From Gammaproteobacteria bacterium (GTDB lineage Bacteria > Pseudomonadota > Gammaproteobacteria > JAJPIJ01): a stretch of 64,000 nucleotides of DNA. The notes under the pieces are model-generated. The model had not been told where the DNA came from and searched no databases. It saw only the letters and a list, made by a program, of their open reading frames with translations. Shown here piece after piece: positions 20,301 to 27,472 of this stretch. Position 1 is the first letter of the stretch. The number at the start of each line of letters is the position of its first letter. A program made the translations under genes and the position numbers. The DNA lies in NCBI GenBank assembly GCA_022072255.1, contig JAJVHZ010000001.1, positions 15,163-79,162 of the forward strand. The letters are read 5' to 3'.

Positions 20301-21986
20301 CAGGCCCATCCATGCCAGCGCCATGCCCCCGCGCTCCACCGCGACGCGGCAGATGCCCGCGAACAGGGCATCCCGATCCTGCACACGCACGATGAGCTGG
20401 TTCACATCGGTCAGTGCGGCGTAAAGGCGCGAGAGGTGCTGCACGCGCGACTCGGCCAGCTTGCGCTCGATGAGCAGGCCTATCTGCGCGGCGACGGCCG
20501 CGACCACATGCATCATCCGCCGCTCCTCCGCGCCCGTCTCGAGGAGAAAGAAGCCCATCACCAGCACGACCTGTTCGCGCGCGAGCACCGGCAGGCCCAC
20601 CGCTGCCTTGAGCCCTGCCGCCGCCGCGGCCTGCAGGCGCCTGAACGGGGACCATATCCGCACATCGTCGACCCATTCCGGCCGCGTGCTACTCCATACC
20701 CGGCCGGGCAGGCCCTCGCCGGGCGCGAAGGTGACGCTGCGGCTCACCTGCCGGAACTGCTCCAGCCCCGGCGCCCGGCTGTGCCACACCGGGTGGCATT
20801 CCAGCCGCGTGCGGTCGCGGGTCGGCAGCCACACCTCGCCCATGGCCCATCCGGTCTCATCGCAGACCTTCCGCAGCACGTACGCCAGCGCGTCGTTGAG
20901 GTCCGCCGCCTCGCCGATGCCGCGGGCTATGGCCTGCAGCAGGCGCGATTCGGCCTCCGCGCGATTGCGCTCGGTCAGGTCGATGCCCACGCCCGCCAGG
21001 TGCGGCCGCCCGTCGAGGTCGAGCCGCACGCCGGTGAAATAGAACGGCGTGCGAGTCCCGTCGCGCGCGGTGAAGTGCGCCTCGGCGTCCGCCCTGCCCT
21101 CGGTGAAGACCCGCCCGATGCGTTGGCGGATCAGCGCCTGCTCCGCGCCGGTGAAGAAATCCAGCGGCTGGCGCTGCCGGAACTCCTCCTCCGTGTAGCC
21201 GCTCAGGCGCACGAGATTCTGGTTCCAGTGCGCGAAGCGGCCCTGCTCGTCGAACAGGTAGAAGATGCCGGGGAGGCTCCTGAGGATCGAGTCGGAGAGC
21301 AGCCGCTCGTTCTGGATCTCCGCCGCGGAGCGCAGCCGCTCGGTGATGTCCCGGGCGATGCCGAAGAGCCCGATGATGCGGCCATCGGCGTCGCGCACCG
21401 GGCCCTTGGTGGTGAGAAATGTCCGTGCCTTGCCGCCGAGGGTGATGGTCTCCTCGAAGGTCTCCGTGCTGCCGGAGGCCATGATGTGCCGGTCCTTCGC
21501 CATGACCTCCCGGGCCTCCTGCGGCAGCAGCAGCGCCGTGTCGTCCCGGCCGAGCACCTCCGCGCGCGGGCGGCCGAGGATGTCGCAGGCGCCGGCGTTG
21601 AACAGCAGGTAGCGGCCGTCGATGTCTTTCACGTAGACGGCATCGGGCGTCCCCTCGCTCACGTGCGCGAGCAGCGTCTCGTAACGCCGTGTCTCCTCGC
21701 GGCTGTCCCGCAGGGCGGCCCCGGCGCGTTCCCGCAGGCGCAGTTCGCCCCTCAGTACGACCGCCAGCAGCACGCCGGTGATGACGACGAAGGCCCAGCC
21801 CTTGTAGATCGACCATTGTGCATACGTGGAACCATCCCGGACCAGCGCCTCCAGCACCCTGTCGGAGACCAGGATCCACAGGCTGGCAAACCCGGCATAG
21901 TAGGAGACGACGCGAAGGATGCCCCTGGCGTGATTCGTCATCGCGTCGCGCCGGCCGCTAGGCTGAGCGCCCGGCCGGATTTCCAT
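17325..21986 (-). CDS. Multi-sensor PAS/GAF protein with degenerate GGDEF and intact EAL domain
   Basis: The 1,553 residues have two N-terminal membrane helices (about 25-45 and 65-85), two PAS domains (about 100-345), two GAF domains (about 350-705), two PAS domains (about 725-975), a third GAF domain (about 985-1125), GGDEF (about 1135-1295) and EAL (about 1300-1550). The GGDEF site reads TGDYF, so cyclase activity is probably lost. The EAL domain keeps GVEALIRW, ITESMIM, DDFGTGYSSL and EGVET, so it is probably a c-di-GMP phosphodiesterase with a regulatory GGDEF domain. An alternative start is the ATG at 21941. The ligands of the sensor domains are unknown. It lies 74 bases after the next GGDEF gene. 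Confidence 0.93.
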   Translation of the reverse strand: MEIRPGAQPSGRRDAMTNHARGILRVVSYYAGFASLWILVSDRVLEALVRDGSTYAQWSIYKGWAFVVITGVLLAVVLRGELRLRERAGAALRDSREETRRYETLLAHVSEGTPDAVYVKDIDGRYLLFNAGACDILGRPRAEVLGRDDTALLLPQEAREVMAKDRHIMASGSTETFEETITLGGKARTFLTTKGPVRDADGRIIGLFGIARDITERLRSAAEIQNERLLSDSILRSLPGIFYLFDEQGRFAHWNQNLVRLSGYTEEEFRQRQPLDFFTGAEQALIRQRIGRVFTEGRADAEAHFTARDGTRTPFYFTGVRLDLDGRPHLAGVGIDLTERNRAEAESRLLQAIARGIGEAADLNDALAYVLRKVCDETGWAMGEVWLPTRDRTRLECHPVWHSRAPGLEQFRQVSRSVTFAPGEGLPGRVWSSTRPEWVDDVRIWSPFRRLQAAAAAGLKAAVGLPVLAREQVVLVMGFFLLETGAEERRMMHVVAAVAAQIGLLIERKLAESRVQHLSRLYAALTDVNQLIVRVQDRDALFAGICRVAVERGGMALAWMGLLDRAAGVLRPVCAYGAGHDRLSRRGFDVAGPAPGAGPMALAIASGRVTYDRDMQSDPVMHSWEGPAAPADFQATASVPIRLNGEVIGVLNLYTDDPDLLADADQQHLLEEMAEDVSFALDTLQREASRRLAEDALRESETRLRLALDAARMGTFEWDARGTRVTWSPRHEELWGYAPGEFDGTYAAFTQRIHPEDLAGLEAEFARCTATKDPFRREFRVVWPDGSVHWVLGQGEATDGEPGQPGRLRGTVMEITTRKQAEQQSQLQSTALAASANAIMITDTDGTILWVNHAYCVLTGYEMGEVIGRNPRELVKSGRQEEGYYRRLWGTILAGDVWHDEIVNRRKDGSLYTEDQTITPVRNERGEITHFVAVKVDVTEREEARKRILRLNRVYRMLSAINGLIVHVRDREELLREACRIAVEDGGFRMAWIGTVPEGERTIAPRSWAGQVEGYLEHVHLALDGEMPERDCVCVRAARTGEPAILNDLATAGSAGAPWRGAALSRGFFAAAALPLRVGREVAGVLSLYASETDVFDAEELRLLTELAGDIAFGLENIGRSEQLEYLSSYDPLTGLANRTLFNAHLNAVLDRARQSRKQVALLVCDPKNFRHVNNVYGEEAGDLILKRTAERLRHLSGDPVNLGRITGDYFAMILHDVRDATGIGYMFANSLFPALWEPIPLGGEEVRVGFHGGIAVFPTDGEDADTLYRNAEAALKKAKAGGERYLFYRPEMTARIAENLQLERRLRTALANEQFILHYQPKIDAIKQRITGVEALIRWQDPDIGLVPPGRFIPILEETGLILEVGLWALDQAARDYRAWRKELGAAPRIAVNVSALQLQQREFAENVMNAIRRSGDPVPLDLEITESMIMVDIEQNIAKLGELRAAGIGVAIDDFGTGYSSLSYISKLPVDALKIDRSFVMNMTAHRESMTIVSSVISLAHSLNLKVIAEGVETEEQAKFLTLLKCDEMQGYLFGRPVPSATILERCRARP

Positions 21987-22060
21987 GCCGCTCGGTCATG
22001 CGGACAGGATAGCCGAGCCGTCGGCACCGGGCACAGTGGCAGGCGGAACGGCCATCCGAC

Positions 22061-23251
22061 TCAGGCGTGCGGCTGCCGGCCGCCTTCGGAGAGCTGGCAG
22101 CCGAACAGGCGGTCGCGGCCCGCGCGTTTGGCCTGGTACATGCGCTGGTCGGCGAGCTCCACCAGTCTCGCGGCGTCGGCCCGCCCGTCGGCGAGGCGTT
22201 CCGCCACACCGATGCTGGCGGTCTGTCGCTGCCCGTCCGGGCGCACGCCGAAACCCCGCGCGCGCAACCGCTCCAGGCCCACCATGGCCTGCATGCAGTC
22301 GGTGTCCGGCATGAGCACCATGAACTCCTCTCCCCCCCAGCGCAGCAGCGCGTCGGTGGTACGCAGGCTGCCGGCGATGCTGGCGGCCGCGGCCGCCAGC
22401 ACGCGATCGCCGGCATCGTGCCCGTGGCGATCGTTCACGTCCTTGAATCGGTCGAGGTCGATGAAGGCGACGGCGAAAGGCTGGTCGGCGCGCTGCGCGA
22501 TCGTCATCTCCAGCGCGAGCAGCTCCTCGCCGCTGGCGCGCGAGAAGGCGCCGGTCAGCGGATCGCGGATCGACTGGCGCAGCAGCGCGATGAGCAGGGC
22601 GAGCTGGCTGCCCGCCGCCAGCCCGCCCGCGGCCGCCACGAGCAGCAGGAACCAGAGCGCACCCAGCACCGCATACACCTCGCCGGGCGCGAGCACCTGC
22701 CAGACGATCCAGCCGCGGGCGAGAAAGATGGGCAGCGACAGCGCCAGCGATTCCGCGAGCGTGAGCGGAAACAGGCCCAGGCCCGCCACGAGCAGCAGGG
22801 GGAAGAAGGTGTGCGTGGCGATCACGGCCTGCGCCATCCCGGCGCCGCTGCCGGCGCCCAGGATCTGCATGGTCCAGACATAGAAGATGGCCGGCACGGC
22901 GAACAGGCCGAAGAGCGCGATGACCGTGACGCCGCGGTGCCGATCGCCGGCGCGCAACGCCCAGAGCATCGCGAGGAAGGGGACGATGATCACCAGCCGT
23001 GCGGTGCCCACGGCCAGCCACAGGCTGCGCGGCAGGGTGAGGAATTCCACGAGCATCCACACCGGCGTCAGCGCGAGGAACAACCCGGCCAGCAGCCGCG
23101 CGCGCGCGGCCACCATGCCCGCGCGTCTGGCGCGCAGCAGGGGATTGTGGCCGTGGGCGCTGAGGAGCCAGCGCTGTTCCTCGCGCGTGAGGCGGGCCCG
23201 CGGCAGGCTGGGCAGGTCGCTGCCGAAGATGCGGACGATGGTCTCGAACAT
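22061..23251 (-). CDS. Membrane-bound diguanylate cyclase (GGDEF)
   Basis: The 396 residues have about six hydrophobic segments in the first 220 residues (for example LLAGLFLALTPVWMLVEFL and LVIIVPFLAMLWAL) followed by a complete GGDEF domain. The active site is RWGGEEFMVL, and an RTTD sequence five residues before it fits the inhibitory I-site for c-di-GMP. The start at 23251 gives MFETIVRIFGSD. It is upstream of, and co-directional with, the EAL protein, so the pair may make and break c-di-GMP in response to different signals. Confidence 0.9.
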   Translation of the reverse strand: MFETIVRIFGSDLPSLPRARLTREEQRWLLSAHGHNPLLRARRAGMVAARARLLAGLFLALTPVWMLVEFLTLPRSLWLAVGTARLVIIVPFLAMLWALRAGDRHRGVTVIALFGLFAVPAIFYVWTMQILGAGSGAGMAQAVIATHTFFPLLLVAGLGLFPLTLAESLALSLPIFLARGWIVWQVLAPGEVYAVLGALWFLLLVAAAGGLAAGSQLALLIALLRQSIRDPLTGAFSRASGEELLALEMTIAQRADQPFAVAFIDLDRFKDVNDRHGHDAGDRVLAAAAASIAGSLRTTDALLRWGGEEFMVLMPDTDCMQAMVGLERLRARGFGVRPDGQRQTASIGVAERLADGRADAARLVELADQRMYQAKRAGRDRLFGCQLSEGGRQPHA

Positions 23252-23484
23252 GGCGAATCGTTGGCGATCCGGGGGCGACAGCGACGGTTGCAGGTTACCC
23301 CACGGCGCCGGCGGCCGGATGATCTCGAGCAAGGAATCCCCGCGAGGCGGCGCGCACCGCGCTCCGGGTCAGCCCGGCGCCGCCGCCGCGGCAGGCCCAC
23401 GAGCGGCCCGCGGCGCGAACCGCCGCAGCGATGAGCGCGCGGCCCGGGCGCGGCGGCCGGATGCGCCGCGCTACCCGCCCCGGC

Positions 23485-23808
23485 TCATTCGATGGTCACA
23501 TGCGTGACGTCGGTGGCGCCGCGGTTGTCGACCCAGCGCAGCGTCAGGATGTCGCCGGCGCGCGCGCCCCTGAACCTGAAGGACAGCAGCGGATTGCGCG
23601 CGATACCCGTGCCCCAGGCGCAGGACATCACCACGCGGCCGTTGTGCTCGCAGGTCACCTCGGTGATGTGGTGCGCGGGGATGAGAGCGCCGGTCTGCCT
23701 GTCCTTGCGGCTGCCGGTCTCCATGACGTGGCGCATCATCGCGCGCACGGTGCAGATCCCCTCCGCGATGCTCGTGCGCACTCTGGTGGTGGAGGGCGTG
23801 TCGGCCAT
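23485..23808 (-). CDS. soxZ: Sulfur-carrier partner protein SoxZ
   Basis: SoxZ pairs with SoxY as the periplasmic carrier of sulfur intermediates during thiosulfate oxidation. The 107 residues contain family features: RAMMRHVMETGSRKD near the N-terminus, the HHITEVTCEHNG strand and the C-terminal GDILTLRWVDNRG. There is no signal peptide, as expected, because SoxZ is exported with SoxY. It lies 6 bases after soxY. No soxB, soxXA or soxCD is in the window. Confidence 0.93.
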   Translation of the reverse strand: MADTPSTTRVRTSIAEGICTVRAMMRHVMETGSRKDRQTGALIPAHHITEVTCEHNGRVVMSCAWGTGIARNPLLSFRFRGARAGDILTLRWVDNRGATDVTHVTIE

Positions 23809-23814
23809 GAGCTC

Positions 23815-24297
23815 TCAGGTGCACCCGCCGATCAGCACTTCCACGTAGCGCCTGGCGGAGTAGAGGCGTTCGGCGGTCTGCACGACGACGATGACGTGCT
23901 CGGATTCCGCGAGCTTGATGCGCGTGGCCAGCGTGTCGGTGAGTGCGCCGTCGCCGAAATCGAAGCGCGCGATGAGCGGCACCGGGTTCTTCTCGGACAC
24001 CACGACGATCGACTGCACCCTCTCGAGATCGGTCCGGACCGTGAGCGGCACCACGGCGCCGTCCTCGGCGACGTCAGGCAGGGTGATGAGGATGCGATCG
24101 CTCGGATCGATCGCGGCACCTCCGTAGAGCTCGCGCAGCGCACCCTCGGCGGTCCTGGCCGCGAACGCCGCCCGCGGCCACGCCGCGTACACGGGGCGCG
24201 AGAACAGCCAGCTCGCGACGGGCAGCGCGGCCACGCCGCTCACCGAGGCGGCGAGCAGGCGGCGCCGCGAACGGTTGACGGGAAGGCGCTTGGTCAT
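23815..24297 (-). CDS. soxY: Thiosulfate-oxidation carrier protein SoxY, with altered C-terminal arm
   Basis: SoxY holds sulfur intermediates on a C-terminal Cys in a swinging arm, normally ending GGCGG or close to it. This 160-residue protein has a twin-arginine-type signal (RSRRRLLAASVSGVAALPV), the family core (AVVPLTVRTDLERVQSIVVV, NPVPLIARFDF) and the carrier Cys at the very end, in EVLIGGCT. The final glycines are replaced by one Thr. It starts 19 bases after bepA and is followed by soxZ, so the three probably form an operon. Confidence 0.92.
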   Translation of the reverse strand: MTKRLPVNRSRRRLLAASVSGVAALPVASWLFSRPVYAAWPRAAFAARTAEGALRELYGGAAIDPSDRILITLPDVAEDGAVVPLTVRTDLERVQSIVVVSEKNPVPLIARFDFGDGALTDTLATRIKLAESEHVIVVVQTAERLYSARRYVEVLIGGCT

Positions 24298-24316
24298 GGC
24301 GATCGATGCCCGCGGA

Positions 24317-25786
24317 TCAGAACTTGTCCTTGTCCTTTTTCTCTTCGTCGAATTCCTTCTGGAACTGATCCAGGCGCGCCTGCACCCGCTCGCTCTGATA
24401 ATAGGTGATGCCGGGCGCGCCGCTGGCGACCTTCAGCTGCTCGATGGCCAGGCCCAGCTCGCCGCTGCCGTAGTAGTACTCGGCCTGGGCGATATGCGAC
24501 TCGATCTTCGACCCCGTCATGCCCTCGGCCTCCGCCAGCAGCTGATAAGTCCGTGGCTCCGAGCCGTACAGCGTCATGTAGTCGCGCAGCACGGTGCGCG
24601 CGGTCCTGCCGTCACGGGCGGCGAGCAGTGTCTCCACCTTGCCCAGCACCGCCGGCCGGTAGTCCGGGTAGTCCTGCAGTATGCCGTCATAGATGGCGAG
24701 CGCGGACTTGTAGGCGTGTTGCGCGACCTGCAGCCGCGCCGAGGCCAGCCGGAAATGCACGTTCCCGGGCTCCGCCTCGAGCAGCCGGTCGGTCTGCAGG
24801 CGGGCCTTGCCGTAGTCGCCGGCGGCCGTCAGCGCCAGCGCGTAACCGTAGCGGGCGACCAGCTCGTTCTTGAACTGGCCCGTGCGCAGGGATTCGGCGT
24901 AGTAGTTGACCGCGTCGCGTGGCTCCTTGGTGTCGACCACGATCACCTTGGCGCGCATGAGGAGGAAATCGGGGTTTTCCTCGTAATGGCTCGGTTTCAT
25001 CGCATCGGCGCGCCCGCGCGACTCGGCGATACGGTTGGTGGTGACCGGGTGCGTGCGCAGGAACTCCGGCACGCTTGCCGGATCGTTGTAGCGGTTCGCC
25101 GTCTGCATGCGCTCGAAGAAATCCGGCATGCCCTGGGGATTGAAGCCGGAGCGCGCCATGACCTGGATGCCGATGCGGTCGGCCTCCTGCTCGTTGGCGC
25201 GGGTGAAATTCAGCGCGTATTGCTGCTGGCCCGCCGCCACGGCGGCCATCGCTGCCTGACCGGCCTGGGGGGAGACGACGCCCAGCAGTATGGCCCCGAG
25301 CATGCCGACGGCCGAGGGGATGCTGAGCCGGCTCGCCGCCTCGAACATGCGCGCGGCGTGGCGCTGGGTGACGTGCGAGATTTCGTGCGCCAGCACGCCG
25401 GCCAGCTCGCTCTCGGATTGCGTCTCGCGGATCAATCCGGTGTGCACGCCGATGAAGCCGCCCGGCACCGCGAAGGCGTTCAGCACCGGGCTCTGCACGA
25501 TGAAGAAATCGAAAGGATTCCCCTGCGTATCGGCCTGGCTGGCGAGCCGCGAGCCCAGTCCCTGCAGGTAGACCTCGAGCTCCGGGTCGTCGAGGATCAC
25601 GCCCTTGCTGCGCAGCTCGCGCACGAAGGCCCGTCCGATCCTGTATTCCTGGTCCGGCGAGATGAACGCGCCCGCGGAGTCGCCGAAGTCCGGAAGTTCG
25701 TCCACGGAGTGGGCCGCCCCGGCGATCAACGCCAGGCCAACCGGCAGGATGCTGAACAGGCGACGCACGGGGGATCTACGGCGCAT
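24317..25786 (-). CDS. bepA: M48 metalloprotease BepA-like (YfgC), outer-membrane quality control
   Basis: BepA is a periplasmic zinc protease and chaperone that helps assemble or degrade LptD and other outer-membrane proteins. The 489 residues carry a signal peptide, the zinc motif HEISHVTQRH near residue 135 with the third ligand Glu in NEQEADRIG, and a C-terminal TPR region (ARYGYALALTAAGDYGKARL, ALAIYDGILQDYPDYRPAV). The layout matches BepA. It heads a probable bepA-soxY-soxZ transcription unit, which is an unexpected partnership. Confidence 0.92.
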   Translation of the reverse strand: MRRRSPVRRLFSILPVGLALIAGAAHSVDELPDFGDSAGAFISPDQEYRIGRAFVRELRSKGVILDDPELEVYLQGLGSRLASQADTQGNPFDFFIVQSPVLNAFAVPGGFIGVHTGLIRETQSESELAGVLAHEISHVTQRHAARMFEAASRLSIPSAVGMLGAILLGVVSPQAGQAAMAAVAAGQQQYALNFTRANEQEADRIGIQVMARSGFNPQGMPDFFERMQTANRYNDPASVPEFLRTHPVTTNRIAESRGRADAMKPSHYEENPDFLLMRAKVIVVDTKEPRDAVNYYAESLRTGQFKNELVARYGYALALTAAGDYGKARLQTDRLLEAEPGNVHFRLASARLQVAQHAYKSALAIYDGILQDYPDYRPAVLGKVETLLAARDGRTARTVLRDYMTLYGSEPRTYQLLAEAEGMTGSKIESHIAQAEYYYGSGELGLAIEQLKVASGAPGITYYQSERVQARLDQFQKEFDEEKKDKDKF

Positions 25787-25967
25787 GGGGCATGGAAGGT
25801 ATGTGGGTGGACCGGCCGGGGACGGGGGAGTTCCAATCGGGCGTGACGGGGTCGTCCCGCTGGTGTCTGCTCGCTTCTCGACGGCCGGTTCGCCGGGCTA
25901 ACATCACCGCACCTCGTCACTCGCCGTTCAATACGACCATCACCAGTACGGAGCATTATAGATCACC

Positions 25968-27245
25968 ATGGCCAAGCTCAGCGGAACACGAAACGCCTTT
26001 TACGCCCAGTCCGGAGGCGTCACCGCCGTCATCAACGCCAGCGCCGCCGGCGTCATCGAGACCGCGCGCAGGCACCGCCACCGGATCGGCAAGGTCTATG
26101 CGGGCCGCGACGGCATCATCGGCGCGCTCACCGAGGATCTCATCGACACCAGCAAGGAATCGAAGTCCGCGCTCAAGGCCCTGCGCCACACGCCCTCCGG
26201 CGCCTTCGGCTCCTGCCGCTACAAGCTCAAGGGCCTGGATCAGAACCGCGCCGAGTACGAGCGGCTGATCGAGGTCTTCCGGGCCCACGACATCGGCTAT
26301 TTCTTCTACAACGGCGGCGGCGACTCGGCCGATACCTGCCTGAAGGTCTCGCAGCTCTCCGAGACCATGGGCTATCCCATCACCTGCGTGCACGTGCCGA
26401 AGACGGTCGACAACGATCTGCCGGTCACCGACTGCTGCCCGGGCTTCGGATCGGTGGCCAAGTACGTGGCCGTGTCCACGCGCGAGGCCTCGCTCGACGT
26501 CGCCAGCATGTGCAAGACCTCCACCAAGGTGTTCGTGCTGGAGGTCATGGGCCGCCATGCCGGCTGGATCGCCGCGGCCGGGGGACTGGCCTCCGACAGG
26601 GATCTCGAGCTGCCGATCCTCATCCTTTTCCCCGAGATCACCTTCGACCAGGAGCGCTTCCTGGCCAGGGTCGAGGCCAACGTCGCCCGCTACGGGTACT
26701 GCTCGGTGGTCGTCTCCGAGGGGGTGCGCGGGCCGGATGGCAAGTTCCTCTCCGACCAGGGGCTGCGCGACGCCTTCGGCCATGCGCAGCTCGGCGGCGT
26801 GGCGCCGGTCATCGCCAGTCTCGTGCGCGAGAAGCTGAAGGTGAAATATCACTGGGCCGTGGCCGACTACCTGCAGCGCGCCGCCCGTCACATCGCCTCG
26901 AAGACCGACGTCGAGCAGGCCTACGCGCTGGGCAGGGCCGCGGTGGAGCTGGCGGTGAAGGGCCGCAACTCGGTGATGCCGACCATCGTGCGCAAGTCCT
27001 CCAGACCGTACAAATGGGCCGTCGGCGTGGCCGAGCTCAAGGACGTGGCCAACCGCGAGAAGATGATGCCGCGGGACTTCATCACCGCGGACGGCCTGGG
27101 CATCACCCCGAAATGCCGCAATTACCTGGCCCCCCTCATCCAGGGGGAGGACTACCCGCCCTACCGCAACGGCATGCCGCAGTACGTGCGGCTGAAGAAC
27201 GCGCCGGTGAAGAAAAAGCTCAAGACCGGTTTTGCTCTGAAGTGA
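25968..27245 (+). CDS. pfp: Pyrophosphate-dependent 6-phosphofructokinase
   Basis: This enzyme phosphorylates fructose 6-phosphate reversibly with PPi instead of ATP. The 425 residues show the N-terminal SGGVTAVINASAAGV, the phosphate-binding YNGGGDSADT, and the catalytic loop PKTVDNDLP, where Lys before TVDND marks the PPi-using group (ATP enzymes have Gly). VMGRHAGW supplies substrate contacts. It is followed after 227 bases by a membrane H+-pyrophosphatase on the same strand, so both PPi enzymes are linked. Purified relatives can also use sedoheptulose 7-phosphate. Confidence 0.93.
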   Translation: MAKLSGTRNAFYAQSGGVTAVINASAAGVIETARRHRHRIGKVYAGRDGIIGALTEDLIDTSKESKSALKALRHTPSGAFGSCRYKLKGLDQNRAEYERLIEVFRAHDIGYFFYNGGGDSADTCLKVSQLSETMGYPITCVHVPKTVDNDLPVTDCCPGFGSVAKYVAVSTREASLDVASMCKTSTKVFVLEVMGRHAGWIAAAGGLASDRDLELPILILFPEITFDQERFLARVEANVARYGYCSVVVSEGVRGPDGKFLSDQGLRDAFGHAQLGGVAPVIASLVREKLKVKYHWAVADYLQRAARHIASKTDVEQAYALGRAAVELAVKGRNSVMPTIVRKSSRPYKWAVGVAELKDVANREKMMPRDFITADGLGITPKCRNYLAPLIQGEDYPPYRNGMPQYVRLKNAPVKKKLKTGFALK

Positions 27246-27258
27246 TGCAGGGTAGAAT
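27231..27258 (+). promoter_or_regulatory. Weak putative promoter between the PFK gene and the H+-PPase gene
   Basis: TTTGCT (27231-27236) and TAGAAT (27253-27258) are 16 bases apart, at the end of the phosphofructokinase gene and about 215 bases before the H+-PPase start. The -35 box is poor, so the two genes may instead share one transcript. Confidence 0.3.
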
Positions 27259-27472
27259 CGCGGCGCACTCGGTCGGCCCTGGACCGTCGCTGCGGCGGCC
27301 CCGGGCCGGCGGATCCGTGGTCGGACCGTCTCGTCGGTAAGAAAGCACAGTCCTCGGGAAGCGGCCCTGGCCGGTAGCGGCCGGAGTGCCGTTGCCTGTC
27401 GCCGGCGCGCGCTCTTCGCCGCCCGCGATCGCATCGCTACGAACAACACTCACTGAAGGGGGATTTTTCTCA

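Noticed and set aside
25926-25967. Promoter with TATAGA just before the phosphofructokinase start
   Set aside because: The -10-like box would lie only about 5 bases from the ATG, and the only -35-like match is 24 bases away.
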